Source: Paenibacillus sp. KS-LC4 (GTDB lineage: Bacteria; Bacillota; Bacilli; Paenibacillales; Paenibacillaceae). From it: a stretch of DNA of 64,000 nt. The notes below the pieces were generated by a model. The model was not told where the DNA came from and did not search any database. It worked only from the letters and a program-made list of their open reading frames with translations. The translations under genes and the position numbers were made by a program. Of the stretch, positions 46,187-57,008 are shown piece by piece. The stretch's first letter is position 1. Every line of letters starts with the position of its first letter. The stretch spans positions 1,371,501 through 1,435,500 of the forward strand of contig NZ_CP145905.1 in NCBI RefSeq assembly GCF_036894955.1. Reading direction: 5' to 3'.

Positions 46187-47971
46187 TTGGAAAATTTGGA
46201 TATTGTTATTGTGACCTATAATTCTGAAAAATGGATAGAGCGCTGCTTGGAAAGCATGATAAGCGGCAAGTACCCTTTAGAAAACATTCATTTAACCTTT
46301 GTAGATAATAAGTCCCAGGATAAAACGAAGGAAATTATTGATCAGTTTGCTAAGTCTCATTATTTTGGCAGCTACAATGCTCATTACTTAGAAGAAAATA
46401 TTGGTTTTGGAGCAGCGAACAATTATGGGGTATCCAAGTCAAAGCAACAGTATGTGCTTTTTCTTAACGTAGACACGGAAGTGGAAGAAAATTCACTAGT
46501 CGAGCTTATAAAAGATGCAGAAACCAGTTCACAAGATGTCGCCTTGTGGGAATGCAGGCAATTTCCTTACGAGCATCCAAAGACGTATAACCCTGTGACA
46601 ATGGAAATAACATGGGCTAGCGGAGCCGCATGTATGGTAAGACGCGATCTTTTTAATGAAGTTGGAATGTTTGATGACAAAATTTTTATGTATGCTGAAG
46701 ATGTAGACTTAAGCTGGCGTTTTAGAGCTCATGGCTATAAATTGAGGTATGTGCCTAAAAGTATTATTCATCATTATACTTACGAAAGTGCTGGTCAGGT
46801 TAAGCCAAATCAATTTTACAATAGTACGTATAATAATTTAATGCTTCGCTACAAGTTCGGAACGTTAAAGGATATTGTTAAAGGCTATTTATTGTACTAT
46901 AGCTTGTTTTTTAATCCTGTTCCGTTTGCAAAGCATCGTCGTACGGTTTTAAAAAAAATGCTGAAAAGCTTTACCGACGGGCAACGATTTAGGTCATGGA
47001 AGCGAAGGAATAAAGGTTATTCGTTCAAACCTTCATTTCTGTTATGGGATTATGAAATCATTCGGGATGGAGCCTTTTATATTAATACTTTGCCTGAGCA
47101 AAATCCACTTGTATCTATTCTCATTAGAACTTGTGGCAGGCCCGCGATGCTAAGAGAGGCGTTAATGAGCGTTCGTAATCAGACGTATAAAAATATAGAA
47201 GTAGTTATCGTTGAGGATGGCCCAGCCATCTCTAAGGAAATGATTGATGCTGAATTTGATGATTTAACTATTAATTATTTTGCTACTGAAGAAAAAGTCG
47301 GCAGATGCGTTGTAGGGAATCTTGCTATGGAGAGGGCAAGCGGACAATATTTTAATTTCCTAGATGACGATGACGTTTTGTTTGCAGATCATGTTGAAGT
47401 GTTATGTTATCAGTTGACGATTAATCCGGATAAGAAGGCTGCCTATGCCCATGCTTTTGAAACTCCGATTAAAGTGAGCTCGAAAGATCCCTATGTGTAT
47501 GAAGAAATTCTTCATAATGTTCAGCATCGTCAACCATTCAATAGACTTGTATTATTGCATCATAATTATTTTCCGATCCAATGTGTATTGTTTTCGAGAG
47601 AAATGTTCGATGAGTTAGGTGGTATAGATCTTGAGCTAGAAGTATTAGAGGATTGGGATCTATGGCTTAAATATGCTTTGAAATATGATTTTCAATATGT
47701 TGAGAAGGTGACCTCGGTATACCGAGTACCAGCTGAAATCAAACATCATCATAGTAGACAGGAAATGTTTGATAAGTATCTTAAAATCGTACGTGATAAG
47801 TATGTAAATCAACAAACCGAATTGCCTATTGGAGCATGGTTTGAAGATGCTGATCACATTCTAAGCCGCCCTCAAACGATTATTTATAAAATAAAAGGCA
47901 TGACTTTTAAGACATTTGTGTTTAAAGTGAAAAACAAAGTGTATAATCAAGTGAAGAAACTATTAGGTTAA
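46187..47971 (+). CDS. Two-domain GT2 glycosyltransferase
   Basis: About 594 residues with two GT2 domains. Domain 1 (about 1-230) has IVIVTYNSE, a VDTEVE DxD-type motif and the rhamnosyltransferase-like MYAEDVDLSWRFRAHGY. Domain 2 (about 310-530) has VSILIRTCGRPAMLREAL and FLDDDDVLFADH. Such tandem enzymes add two sugars in alternation or sequence to a growing glycan. The start is uncertain: TTG 46187 has GAAAGAG 8 bases upstream, and an in-frame GTG at 46157 is possible. It ends with a basic tail (about 570-594). Confidence 0.85.
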   Translation: MENLDIVIVTYNSEKWIERCLESMISGKYPLENIHLTFVDNKSQDKTKEIIDQFAKSHYFGSYNAHYLEENIGFGAANNYGVSKSKQQYVLFLNVDTEVEENSLVELIKDAETSSQDVALWECRQFPYEHPKTYNPVTMEITWASGAACMVRRDLFNEVGMFDDKIFMYAEDVDLSWRFRAHGYKLRYVPKSIIHHYTYESAGQVKPNQFYNSTYNNLMLRYKFGTLKDIVKGYLLYYSLFFNPVPFAKHRRTVLKKMLKSFTDGQRFRSWKRRNKGYSFKPSFLLWDYEIIRDGAFYINTLPEQNPLVSILIRTCGRPAMLREALMSVRNQTYKNIEVVIVEDGPAISKEMIDAEFDDLTINYFATEEKVGRCVVGNLAMERASGQYFNFLDDDDVLFADHVEVLCYQLTINPDKKAAYAHAFETPIKVSSKDPYVYEEILHNVQHRQPFNRLVLLHHNYFPIQCVLFSREMFDELGGIDLELEVLEDWDLWLKYALKYDFQYVEKVTSVYRVPAEIKHHHSRQEMFDKYLKIVRDKYVNQQTELPIGAWFEDADHILSRPQTIIYKIKGMTFKTFVFKVKNKVYNQVKKLLG

Positions 47972-47988
47972 TCTACAGGGGGGCTATT

Positions 47989-50676
47989 GTGACCGTTTTT
48001 TTTAAAAAAAATAAAAATTTTCTGATAGTCATGGGAATCATTTTAGTAGGACTATTAATTGTTTATGGTAAGTTTGTTTTTTTTCATAAGCTGTATATTT
48101 TTAATGATACTGGAAGTGATACTTTTGATACATATTGGCCTTTTATTTATGATCTAGCTCTAAAAATTAAACAAGGCCAATTGCCATTTTGGTCTCATAA
48201 TATGGGTATGGGTAATAATTACTATGCTGCACAAATTTTTATAGGAGATATATTTGTCTATCTATATACATTAGTTAATCAAGATAAAATATCATATGCT
48301 TTTGGCCTAATGGCTGTTTTGAAAATGCTTGTAGCAGGCGGTTGTATATATAAATACTCCCGTTATATAAAATTATCATTTGTTCCAGCACTAATTATTA
48401 CATTATTATATGTCTTTAATGGTTATTTTGTTTTATGGGGACAGCACTATCAATTTGTAAATATTATGGTTTTTGCTCCTTTACTGCTCTTAGGATTTGA
48501 GAGGCTAATGAAAGAAAGTAAATGGGGATTATTTTCGATATCAGTTATGCTTATTGCTATAAGCTCTTATTACTTCTTATATGTAATTTCTATATTTTTA
48601 TTAATCTATGCTGTCATGCGTTATCTTCTTGAGAATGAGTTTTCATTAAAAAGCTTCATGCAGCTAATTTTCAAATCAGCTCTAAGTTATTCTGTCGGGA
48701 TAGCTTTGGCAGCATTTTTATTTTTGCCGACAGTACATTATTTATTGAATAGCCCACGTATAACTGGAAAACTAGAAGTAGATTTATTTCAACTTGCCGA
48801 CATTAAGTACTATTTAAGCATGGTTTTAAGAATGATGAATAATAATTCATTGGGTATTGGGAATGATTTTTATGGTTTTATCAATTATTACGAGGATCCT
48901 ATACTGTATTCAGGAATTATTTGCTTGATTATGTTGCCACAGATATTTTTTAATAAGCCTAAAAAAGAAAAAGTTGTTTATGGAGTAGTATATATAATAT
49001 TGTTGACTTTTGTATTGCTTCCATATTTCTCCCTGTTTTTTAATGCTTTCAGCAAAATTGATTATCGTTGGATGTTCGGTGTCATTATTTTCAATATTTT
49101 AGTTTTAGGACAGGTTCTTCAGAACTGGATAGATGACAATTATAAGATTCATCTAAAATCATTGGTTTCCACTCTTTTGGCAGTTGCTGTTCTAACAGGT
49201 ATAGCACCATTCATTGGTGGGAAAATTGAGTTTTTATCGTCTGAGCAAATGGTCAACTCTTATAAAGTAGTATTTATAGGTTTGATTTTTGCATGTTGTT
49301 ATGTACTCTTGTTTTGGATTACGCAAAGAACAAAGAGGATGCGCACGAAAGTATATCTCTCAGGTGGGATTGTGTTTTTAATTTTTATCGAAGTTATAAG
49401 TAATTCATATCCTACAGTCAATAATCGATTATTATTAGACCCAGACTATATAAAGAATAAACAGGGTTATTATGATGCTACTCAGGAAGTTGTTCAGCAA
49501 CTCAAAAATGAGGATCCAGGTTTCTATAGAATTAATAAAGCGTATAACTCGCGCTTTTTTAATGATGCTTTAATACAGAAGTTTAATGGAATTAAAGAAT
49601 ATAACTCAATTATACAGCCTTCTATTATTAATTTTTATCAAAAGATGAATGTTTCGATAGGTGGGAACAACTCATTATTAGGTGGCTTAGATAATAGAGT
49701 TAAACTCGAAACTTTATTAAACACTAAGTATTATCTTGCCCTGGAAAACGAAGCACCGTATGGCTTCAAATTACTTCACGAAAATAAGGGGGTATATACT
49801 TTTAAAAATGAATATGCGCTGCCATTTGGTTATGCATACGATCAATATATAACGGAAGAAGATTTTGAAAAACTAAATTCAATGCAAAAAGAGGATGCTT
49901 TATTTAAAGCTTTTGTTGTAAGTGATGAAGAGGGCTTAAATTTATCTTCTTTTAAACAGCTTGCTACTGATCAAATTAGTAAGATTCCAGAAGAAATCAT
50001 AGATATTTCGAGCCAACTTAAAACTGAAAATGCTATACTCTCAGAAAATCAATCTTCATTTCTTATTGATCTAGATACGGTTGTAAATGGAGAGCTTACA
50101 CTATCTTATCAATTAAAAACTGAAGAAAGGGCAGAGAGCAAATTGTTTTGGAGTTCAAATAAAGATGATTTCGCAGATAACAATTTTAAAGTGATTGATA
50201 GCCCGACGAATGAAGGAGTTTATACGGTATCATTGGGCTTTGTGAATAATGTGAGCTCTCTTAAATTAACTATAAACAATCTGGATAATAATCAAATAGC
50301 TAATGCGGTAGTGAAAATAAAACCTGTAAGTTATAACGAGAATGATATAAGGAAGCTAGCTTCAAATAGCTTCAATGCAACGCTAATAGATAACAATAAT
50401 ATAAAAGGCAGCATTATGTTAGACTCGTCCCAAATGATTTTCTTTAGTATTCCGTTTGATACGGGTTGGACTGCCAAAGTAGATGGAATTAAACAAAATG
50501 TATATCAATTAAATTATGGATTTTTGGGAGTAACCGTAGATGAAGGACAGCATTTGATTGAATTAAATTACGAACCACCAATGTTCAAATTAGGACTTGC
50601 TGTATCAATGACGACTGTTATTGCCATTCTATTAATTTTACTACTTCGTCGTTGTAGAAAACGGAGTTTAAATTAA
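47989..50676 (+). CDS. YfhO family GT-C membrane glycosyltransferase
   Basis: 895 residues. About thirteen hydrophobic segments, with an external first loop NDTGSDTFDTYWPF holding acidic residues as in GT-C enzymes, and a large extracellular C-terminal region before a final TM. The YfhO family glycosylates lipoteichoic acid or other surface polymers using undecaprenyl-phosphate sugars. The GTG start at 47989 follows GGGGGG. Very AT-rich. It probably decorates the glycan made by this cluster. Confidence 0.85.
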   Translation: MTVFFKKNKNFLIVMGIILVGLLIVYGKFVFFHKLYIFNDTGSDTFDTYWPFIYDLALKIKQGQLPFWSHNMGMGNNYYAAQIFIGDIFVYLYTLVNQDKISYAFGLMAVLKMLVAGGCIYKYSRYIKLSFVPALIITLLYVFNGYFVLWGQHYQFVNIMVFAPLLLLGFERLMKESKWGLFSISVMLIAISSYYFLYVISIFLLIYAVMRYLLENEFSLKSFMQLIFKSALSYSVGIALAAFLFLPTVHYLLNSPRITGKLEVDLFQLADIKYYLSMVLRMMNNNSLGIGNDFYGFINYYEDPILYSGIICLIMLPQIFFNKPKKEKVVYGVVYIILLTFVLLPYFSLFFNAFSKIDYRWMFGVIIFNILVLGQVLQNWIDDNYKIHLKSLVSTLLAVAVLTGIAPFIGGKIEFLSSEQMVNSYKVVFIGLIFACCYVLLFWITQRTKRMRTKVYLSGGIVFLIFIEVISNSYPTVNNRLLLDPDYIKNKQGYYDATQEVVQQLKNEDPGFYRINKAYNSRFFNDALIQKFNGIKEYNSIIQPSIINFYQKMNVSIGGNNSLLGGLDNRVKLETLLNTKYYLALENEAPYGFKLLHENKGVYTFKNEYALPFGYAYDQYITEEDFEKLNSMQKEDALFKAFVVSDEEGLNLSSFKQLATDQISKIPEEIIDISSQLKTENAILSENQSSFLIDLDTVVNGELTLSYQLKTEERAESKLFWSSNKDDFADNNFKVIDSPTNEGVYTVSLGFVNNVSSLKLTINNLDNNQIANAVVKIKPVSYNENDIRKLASNSFNATLIDNNNIKGSIMLDSSQMIFFSIPFDTGWTAKVDGIKQNVYQLNYGFLGVTVDEGQHLIELNYEPPMFKLGLAVSMTTVIAILLILLLRRCRKRSLN

Positions 50677-50768
50677 AACCCGTTTTTATAAATAGACAAT
50701 ACTGATTATTACCATGATTTGTTGAGTGAAAATTAACTGCTTTAATAGCAAATGAGGTGGATGGGACT

Positions 50769-51641
50769 ATGAAGGGGATTATTTTGGCTGGTGGTAGCGG
50801 AACGAGGTTATATCCATTAACAAAAACAACCTCAAAACAATTACTTCCTATTTATGACAAACCTATGATTTATTATCCTTTGTCTGTGTTAATGTTAGCA
50901 GGGATTAAAGATATCTTAATTATTTCTACTCCCGAAGATACATGTCGTTTTGAGCAATTATTGGGTGACGGTTCTGATTTGGGAATCTCAATTAAATATG
51001 CTGTTCAACCATCTCCAGATGGACTAGCTCAAGCGTTTATTATAGGAGAAGAATTTATTGCTAACGACCGTGTTGCGTTAATTTTGGGAGATAATATATT
51101 CTATGGCCAAGGGTTTTCCGACATGTTAACAAAAGCCGCCTTAAATACAACCGGGGCTACGGTATTCGGCTACCAAGTGAAGGATCCGCATAGATATGGT
51201 GTAGTGGAGTTTGGCGATAATAAGAAGGCATTATCTATTGAAGAGAAGCCTAATAAACCTAAATCAAACTACGCTATAACAGGTTTGTATTTTTATGACA
51301 ATGATGTTGTAGAGATTGCAAAAAAAATCAAACCATCTTCTAGAGGCGAGCTTGAAATCACAGATATTAATAAGGCGTATCTAGAAAAAGGAATGCTTAA
51401 GGTAGAACTATTGGGACGAGGTTTCGCTTGGCTAGACACTGGCACGCATGAATCACTTATGCAGGCATCACATTTTATTGAAACCATTGAGAAAAGACAA
51501 GGTTTTAAGGTAGCCTGTATTGAAGAAATTGCTTACTTAAAAGGTTATATTAAGAATGAGCAATTAGTAAAACTAGGACAAGCACTTGCAAAAAATGAAT
51601 ACGGTAAATACTTATTAGAACTTGCAGCGGGGGAGTTGTGA
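50769..51641 (+). CDS. rmlA: Glucose-1-phosphate thymidylyltransferase
   Basis: 290 residues, normal RmlA length. It makes dTDP-glucose from glucose 1-phosphate and dTTP. The nucleotide-binding [12 protein letters not shown] is at about residues 8-19, GDNIFYG is the metal-site motif, and [17 protein letters not shown] is typical. ATG 50769 follows GAGGTGG. Unlike rmlC, rmlB and rmlD further on, it has the AT-rich composition of the cassette. Its product feeds both the FdtA/B branch and the RmlB/C/D branch. It is coupled to fdtA by TGATG. Confidence 0.95.
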   Translation: MKGIILAGGSGTRLYPLTKTTSKQLLPIYDKPMIYYPLSVLMLAGIKDILIISTPEDTCRFEQLLGDGSDLGISIKYAVQPSPDGLAQAFIIGEEFIANDRVALILGDNIFYGQGFSDMLTKAALNTTGATVFGYQVKDPHRYGVVEFGDNKKALSIEEKPNKPKSNYAITGLYFYDNDVVEIAKKIKPSSRGELEITDINKAYLEKGMLKVELLGRGFAWLDTGTHESLMQASHFIETIEKRQGFKVACIEEIAYLKGYIKNEQLVKLGQALAKNEYGKYLLELAAGEL

Positions 51642-52057
51642 TGATGAAATCAAATGAAATCGAAAGCCGATTAGTTGAAATTAGTGTTTTAGGCGATGAA
51701 CGAGGGTTATTAACTGTTATTGAAGAAAATAATACGGTTCCATTCGACATAAAAAGAGTTTTTTATATCCATGGAACCCAAGAAGGAGTAAGAAGGGGGT
51801 TTCATGGGCATCACAAAACAAGACAAGCATTAGTTGTAGTTGCTGGTTCTTGTAAAGTGTTTTTAGATAATCTAACGAGGCAAACAGATATTCTCTTAGA
51901 TTCTCCTCAAAAAATCTTGATTCTTGAACCAAATGATTGGCATGAAATGTACGATTTTTCAACAGATTGCGTGCTGCTCGTATTAGCCTCACACCTGTAT
52001 GATCCTGAAGATTACATTAGAGACTATCAATTATTTAAGGAGGTGTATTCTTCTTAA
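51641..52057 (+). CDS. fdtA: dTDP-4-oxo-6-deoxyhexose 3,4-ketoisomerase (FdtA-like cupin)
   Basis: 138 residues, cupin fold of the FdtA/QdtA/WxcM family. Conserved features are GDERGLLTVIE, the RRGFHGHHKTRQALVVV histidine block and PNDWHEMYDFS. It isomerises dTDP-4-oxo-6-deoxyglucose to the 3-oxo sugar, the substrate of an aminotransferase. ATG 51641 overlaps the rmlA stop (TGATG); an ATG at 51644 has slightly better spacing to GGGGAG. FdtA (galacto product) and QdtA (gluco product) cannot be told apart by eye. Confidence 0.85.
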   Translation: MMKSNEIESRLVEISVLGDERGLLTVIEENNTVPFDIKRVFYIHGTQEGVRRGFHGHHKTRQALVVVAGSCKVFLDNLTRQTDILLDSPQKILILEPNDWHEMYDFSTDCVLLVLASHLYDPEDYIRDYQLFKEVYSS

Positions 52058-53382
52058 TGAGAGGATTATTTGCAGATATTAATTTCAACAGAAAGGAAAA
52101 AATTTTTTTTGTATCGATTTTTGGTTTTTCATTAATGCAACTAGTATATTTTATAATGCAAAATAGCACTGTGAATTATTATGATGAAGTACGGTATATC
52201 GAAATTAGCACCAATATTTTGCACAATGGATTATTTAATATAGCGGATAATCTAAGAACGTATTTATATCCGCTGTTAATGTCTTGTTTTTTCATTTTCA
52301 CTGATGGAGATTTCACGAAATGGAAAATAATATTTAGCTTGTTTCAATACATTATTTATATTTTGACTATATTTCTAATGGCTAAAACGGCTTATCAATA
52401 TAACAAAACAAAGCTAGTTTATTTTAGTGTGTTGTTCCTAGGACTGATGAATCCTTATTTAATACAAGCTACAACTTTGTTTCTAACGGATATTATTGCA
52501 ACTTGTGTTGTAACTGTTTCGCTTATTTATTTATTAACATCTGATTTAAATAAGTGGAAAAATGGCGTAATTGTTTCAATCTTACTCTACTGCTCAGTTT
52601 TGATAAGACCTTCAAGCGCTATATTTATGGCTATTTTTTTAATAATTGGAGCGTATCGTCTAATAAAAATAAAAGATTTCAAACCTGTTAAGTTTGTAAT
52701 TGTAGGTCTGTTCTGCCTTCTGTTATTTTTTCCGCAATTATATATGAATATTAAACAGTTTAATCACTTTACACCTTTAATACATTTGAATTTATTTGAA
52801 CAACAATCCGTATGGGCCACACAATATTTGAAATATGGCACCGTTACTATTGGGGGAGAACAACCAAGTTTATACTTTCTTTCACCTTGGTACGAGGAAA
52901 CAGCTATGAGTATTTTTCAATTAGCATGGAATAATTTTTTTGAATTTCTTTTTATATTTTGTGCACATATTTTTGGTATGCTGGATTGGGGCTATATAGA
53001 TACATATATTAAAGATTTAGATGTGACATCTAAAATTACTCCTGCGATTCTGTTGTTTATTAATTGGTTTTTCATAGGAGTAGGCGTAGTAGCGCTTAAA
53101 AAACAAAGGAAGCATGATTTTGGTACAATATCATTAATATTCGCTGCGTTCGGCTACACTTTATTTATGGCTACAACAGCAATTGAATCAAGATTTGGGT
53201 ATCCTATTTATTTAATATTATTAATTTTTGCAGGTTTAGGTATTCAAAATATTTTTGAAAATATTCGTAGAAAGAAATTTGTTATCATTATAAGTGCTTC
53301 TTTATTGGTAAGTGTTTGTGCATCATTATTTATAAGCTACTTAATTGATTCTCAAACAAATAGAATATTTTGGGTATTTTAA
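52057..53382 (+). CDS. GT-C type membrane glycosyltransferase (GT39-like)
   Basis: 441 residues, about ten to eleven hydrophobic segments. The first external loop carries [11 protein letters not shown], the acidic DE pair found at the catalytic position in ArnT/PMT-like GT-C enzymes, followed by LRTYLYPLL. It probably transfers a sugar from an undecaprenyl-phosphate carrier to a surface glycan outside the membrane. AAGGAGG is 13 bases upstream, and the ATG overlaps the fdtA stop (TAATG). It lies with gtrB- and gtrA-like genes, its probable partners. Confidence 0.78.
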   Translation: MRGLFADINFNRKEKIFFVSIFGFSLMQLVYFIMQNSTVNYYDEVRYIEISTNILHNGLFNIADNLRTYLYPLLMSCFFIFTDGDFTKWKIIFSLFQYIIYILTIFLMAKTAYQYNKTKLVYFSVLFLGLMNPYLIQATTLFLTDIIATCVVTVSLIYLLTSDLNKWKNGVIVSILLYCSVLIRPSSAIFMAIFLIIGAYRLIKIKDFKPVKFVIVGLFCLLLFFPQLYMNIKQFNHFTPLIHLNLFEQQSVWATQYLKYGTVTIGGEQPSLYFLSPWYEETAMSIFQLAWNNFFEFLFIFCAHIFGMLDWGYIDTYIKDLDVTSKITPAILLFINWFFIGVGVVALKKQRKHDFGTISLIFAAFGYTLFMATTAIESRFGYPIYLILLIFAGLGIQNIFENIRRKKFVIIISASLLVSVCASLFISYLIDSQTNRIFWVF

Positions 53383-53435
53383 CTGATTACTTTAATTTTA
53401 GGTTCAAAAAAACTTATATGATTGAGGAGAAAAAA

Positions 53436-54539
53436 ATGATTCCATTTCTTGATTTGAAAAAAATGAATATGAAGTACGAAACAGAAATGATGCAGAGTAT
53501 TGAAAGGTTCCTGCATTCAGGATGGTACATTTTAGGTAAGGAAGTAGAAGAATTTGAACAGGAGTTTGCACAGTATTGTGGAACTCAATATTGTTTAGGT
53601 GTAGCGAATGGGTTAGACGCTCTCACGCTTATTTTAAGAGCTTACGGAATTGGTGTAGGAGATGAGGTGCTTGTGCCGTCTAATACATATATTGCCACAA
53701 TTTTAGCTATTTCAGCTAACGGAGCAATTCCAATATTGATTGAGCCTGACTTACTAACTTATAATATAGACCCCGAAAAAATTGAAGAAAGGATAACAGA
53801 TAGAACAAAGGCAATAATGGTTGTTCATTTGTATGGTCAAGCTTGTGACATGTCACCGATAGAAGTCATTTCCAAAAAATATAATTTAAAGATTGTGGAG
53901 GACTGCGCACAGGCACATGGTGCAAAGTATGGAGCTAACAGAGTTGGAAACTTGGGGGATGCAGCAGCCTTTAGTTTTTACCCTGGTAAAAATTTGGGAG
54001 CGTTAGGAGACGCTGGAGCAATTACAACTAATGATAATGATTTATACATGAAACTTAAAGCACTAAGAAACTACGGTTCGCACAAAAAATATGAAAACCT
54101 TTATAAGGGTGTAAACAGCCGATTAGATGAATTGCAAGCAGCTGTCCTAAAGGTCAAGTTGAAGCATTTGGATTATGATAATGGAAAGCGAAGAGAAATA
54201 GCGAAGTATTATCTGGATCATATAACAAATGACAGTTTGGTTTTACCATGTGTAGGTAATGGAGATGATTCTACTCATGTTTGGCATCTTTTTGTCATAA
54301 GAACAAGCAATAGAGAACACCTTCAGAGCTATTTAACAACTAAAGGAATCCAAACCTTGATTCATTATCCAATCCCACCACATAAACAAGAGGCTTATAA
54401 GGAGTGGGCTGAACATTGTTATCCTATATCAGAACAAATTCATAATGAGATACTAAGTTTGCCAATTAGCCCGGTAATGAGCTTGTCCGATGCAGTAAAA
54501 GTAACGGAGGCTTTAAATGAGTACGAAGAAAAAATTTAG
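53436..54539 (+). CDS. fdtB: dTDP-3-oxo-sugar aminotransferase (FdtB-like, DegT/DnrJ family)
   Basis: 367-residue PLP-dependent transaminase. [17 protein letters not shown] carries the Schiff-base lysine (about residue 183). [10 protein letters not shown] and [16 protein letters not shown] are family motifs. It converts the FdtA product to dTDP-3-amino-3,6-dideoxyhexose with glutamate as likely donor. ATG 53436 follows GAGGAG at 6 bases; the open frame before it is not homologous. It overlaps the next gene by 23 bases. Fuc3N or Qui3N cannot be distinguished. Confidence 0.9.
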   Translation: MIPFLDLKKMNMKYETEMMQSIERFLHSGWYILGKEVEEFEQEFAQYCGTQYCLGVANGLDALTLILRAYGIGVGDEVLVPSNTYIATILAISANGAIPILIEPDLLTYNIDPEKIEERITDRTKAIMVVHLYGQACDMSPIEVISKKYNLKIVEDCAQAHGAKYGANRVGNLGDAAAFSFYPGKNLGALGDAGAITTNDNDLYMKLKALRNYGSHKKYENLYKGVNSRLDELQAAVLKVKLKHLDYDNGKRREIAKYYLDHITNDSLVLPCVGNGDDSTHVWHLFVIRTSNREHLQSYLTTKGIQTLIHYPIPPHKQEAYKEWAEHCYPISEQIHNEILSLPISPVMSLSDAVKVTEALNEYEEKI

Positions 54540-55458
54540 CATTGTTATTCCAATTTATTACAACGAATTGAATATTCCATACACAATTCCTAGATTGAAA
54601 AATTTACAAGACATTCTTCCAGATTTTGAAATGGAGTTTGTTTTTGTAGATGATGGTTCTAAAGATAAATCTTTAGAGTTGTTGTTAGCTGAAAAAGAAA
54701 AGGACAGTAGAATTAAGGTTGTGAAGTTAAGTAAAAACTTTGGTTCTATGTCAGCTATTCAGGCTGGACTTCACTATGCAACGGGAGATTGTATTGGCAT
54801 TATCTCCGCAGATTTGCAAGATCCCCCAGAGCTATTTGAAAAAATGATTACAAGTTGGGAGTCTGGGAATAAAGTCGTATTGGCAACTCGGATGGGTAGA
54901 GATGAATCCTTGTCTCAAAGATTGTTTTCGAATACTTATTATTTTTTAATGAGAAAGTTTGCCTTGAAGGATTATCCCAACGGTGGATTTGATTTTGTAT
55001 TGTTGGATAAGCAAGTCGTTAAAGAGGTAAATAAAATTAGTGAGAAGAACACCAATATTATGAGTTTGATTTATTGGCTGGGTTATTCGCAAGATACGAT
55101 TTCCTATATTAGGAAGGAAAGGAAACATGGAAAATCAAGATGGACTTTAAGTAAAAAGATCAAGTTGTTTGTAGACTCATTTGTGAGCTTCTCCTATGCT
55201 CCTATACGGGTTATGTCATTCATAGGAATATCTACTGCATTATTAAGCTTTCTATATGGATTGTTTGTTATCTATAATGCAATATTTGGCTCAATTCCAC
55301 TTCAAGGCTGGACAACAATAATAGCTTTAGTAACTTTTTTGCTTGGATTAATAATGGTTATGTTAGGGATTATAGGGGAATATCTTTGGAGAATACTTGA
55401 TGAAAGCAGAAAGAGACCAGCATATATAATTGATGAAGTCTATAGTGAGGGTGAATAG
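54517..55458 (+). CDS. GtrB/ArnC-like polyprenyl-phosphate glycosyltransferase
   Basis: 313 residues. The GT2 domain (about 1-220) has [13 protein letters not shown] and [10 protein letters not shown], with [11 protein letters not shown] as the DxD-like region. Two C-terminal TM segments (about 230-300) follow. Such enzymes load undecaprenyl phosphate with a sugar on the cytoplasmic face. GGAGG lies 6 bases before the ATG, inside fdtB. It groups with the GtrA-like flippase and the GT-C protein as a three-component modification system. Confidence 0.9.
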   Translation: MSTKKKFSIVIPIYYNELNIPYTIPRLKNLQDILPDFEMEFVFVDDGSKDKSLELLLAEKEKDSRIKVVKLSKNFGSMSAIQAGLHYATGDCIGIISADLQDPPELFEKMITSWESGNKVVLATRMGRDESLSQRLFSNTYYFLMRKFALKDYPNGGFDFVLLDKQVVKEVNKISEKNTNIMSLIYWLGYSQDTISYIRKERKHGKSRWTLSKKIKLFVDSFVSFSYAPIRVMSFIGISTALLSFLYGLFVIYNAIFGSIPLQGWTTIIALVTFLLGLIMVMLGIIGEYLWRILDESRKRPAYIIDEVYSEGE

Positions 55459-56031
55459 ATGAACTATTTTAAGCATCAACTTGCATTGGTTGAGACAGAG
55501 AACATAGGTGCTGATACTAGAATATGGGCATTTACGCATATTCTTAGCGGAGCAATTATTGGGAAAAATTGCAACATTAATGATCATACTTTTATTGAAA
55601 ATGATGTTGTATTGGGCGATAATGTGACTGTGAAATCCGGTGTATATATATGGGACGGGGTTAGAGTTAGTGATAATGTATTTATTGGACCTAATGTTAC
55701 ATTTACAAATGATTTGAACCCTCGCTCCAAGCAGTATCCCGTTGAGTTTGAAAAGACAATCATTAATGAATTTGCCTCAATTGGTGCAAATTCAACAATT
55801 ATTGCCGGAAATAGTATAGGTAAATATGCGATGGTAGGCGCCGGTTCAGTTGTAACTAAATCCATACCTGATTATACTTTATGGTACGGTAATCCTGCTC
55901 AAATGATGGGATATGTGTGCAAGTGTGGGCAAAAATTAGATACAGCATACAATTGTGCCAGTTGTCTAACAAAATACGTTTTGATTAATGATCAGCTTTC
56001 TGAAAGTTACAATGAGAACGGGGATATATAA
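55459..56031 (+). CDS. fdtC: Left-handed beta-helix sugar N-acyltransferase (FdtC/QdtC-like)
   Basis: 190 residues. Hexapeptide repeats ([LIV]-G-x4 type) run through about residues 15-150. The active-site region is [10 protein letters not shown], with [16 protein letters not shown] at the end of the helix. A C-terminal four-Cys cluster (CKCG ... CASC) may bind zinc. It acetylates dTDP-3-amino-3,6-dideoxyhexose. It starts immediately after the preceding stop codon (GAGGGTG upstream). With rmlA, rmlB, fdtA and fdtB it completes a pathway to dTDP-Fuc3NAc or dTDP-Qui3NAc. Confidence 0.85.
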   Translation: MNYFKHQLALVETENIGADTRIWAFTHILSGAIIGKNCNINDHTFIENDVVLGDNVTVKSGVYIWDGVRVSDNVFIGPNVTFTNDLNPRSKQYPVEFEKTIINEFASIGANSTIIAGNSIGKYAMVGAGSVVTKSIPDYTLWYGNPAQMMGYVCKCGQKLDTAYNCASCLTKYVLINDQLSESYNENGDI

Positions 56032-56033
56032 AA

Positions 56034-56408
56034 TTGTATAGGTTCAGACAGATAATTGGCTTTGGTTTAGTTGGACTTTTAAATACAGGAGTAACTTATT
56101 TTTTGTATTTAGCACTACTAAATATTTTTAATTACTCACTGGCTTATTCCATCTCCTACATTGCTGGAATAGTTATTTCATATGTTTTTAATACTATTTT
56201 TGTATTCAAACAACCTGTTTCCATTAAAAGTTTTTTGAAATTCCCCATAGTATATATTGTGCAATATTTGTTGAATATTCTTTTGATATATTTATTTGTT
56301 GAAAAATTCCATATAAGTGAGAAACTAGCTTTGATTATTTCGATTTTCTTCACTTTTCCAATCACATATGTTTTGTCTAAATATGTACTCATTAAAAAGC
56401 AGGGCTAA
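56034..56408 (+). CDS. GtrA family membrane protein (putative lipid-sugar flippase)
   Basis: 124 residues, four TM segments, typical GtrA size. FGLVGLLNTGVTYFLYL at the N-terminus is the family signature. It is thought to move undecaprenyl-phosphate sugars across the membrane. The TTG start at 56034 follows GGGGA at 9 bases, 2 bases after the fdtC stop. It is the partner of the GtrB-like enzyme at 54517. Confidence 0.85.
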   Translation: MYRFRQIIGFGLVGLLNTGVTYFLYLALLNIFNYSLAYSISYIAGIVISYVFNTIFVFKQPVSIKSFLKFPIVYIVQYLLNILLIYLFVEKFHISEKLALIISIFFTFPITYVLSKYVLIKKQG

Positions 56409-56457
56409 TATAGCTGTTATGAAGTTTAAGTAATTCAGGAAAAATGGGGTGTAAGCA

Positions 56458-56846
56458 TTGAATATTATTAAGACAAAATTGGCTGGAGTATATGTCAATG
56501 AACCTAAAGTATTTGATGACCCAAGGGGCTTTTTATGGAGAGCTATTTTGATGTTGTTGTAGATATTAGAAGAAATTCCCCAACGTTTGGTCAATGGATA
56601 GGGGAGCTTCTAAGCTTCGAGAATAAAAGGAAAATTTCAGTTCACGTAGGATCTGCTCATGGATTTTGTACTTTACAGCCCAATACACAAGTACATTACA
56701 AAGTCGATGAATTTTACTCTTCAGATTATGATAGAGCGATAAGATGGGATGATGTGAATCTTGGAATTAATTGGCCAACAAGATATCCAATTCTTTCAAT
56801 TAAGGATCAGAGACATCCACTATTAACTGATGCCGAATTAATATGA
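56458..56846 (+). pseudogene. rmlC: Broken rmlC (dTDP-4-dehydrorhamnose 3,5-epimerase remnant)
   Basis: The N-terminal piece (56458 to about 56531) encodes the RmlC start (IIKTKLAGVYVNEPKVFDD-PRGF). The frame then shifts by one base within GGCTTTTTATGG, where one T is missing relative to the intact copy. The second piece resumes at 56535 (MESY) and jumps directly to FDVVVDIR. About 51 codons are lost, including the conserved GLHYQ active-site histidine. The rest continues to a normal RmlC C-terminus. Composition is AT-rich like the cassette upstream. The intact, GC-richer rmlC follows 163 bases later. It is non-functional. Confidence 0.9.
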
Positions 56847-57008
56847 TATTAATCATGGATAGTGGTAAGATATTCTTAAATTTTTTGGAGTAAAGCTTTC
56901 GTTGTAGGAATACAGTTTTAATACAGCCGAATTAAAATTAACTATGCTTTCTCAATCGAGAAGCTCCTGAAATTCGGCGAGTTTAAATAATGATTGACGG
57001 TGGTATCC

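Noticed and set aside
56535..56846. Second functional epimerase gene
   Set aside because: It starts inside the rmlC remnant, lacks the cupin histidine region and has no ribosome site, so it is the 3-prime part of the pseudogene.
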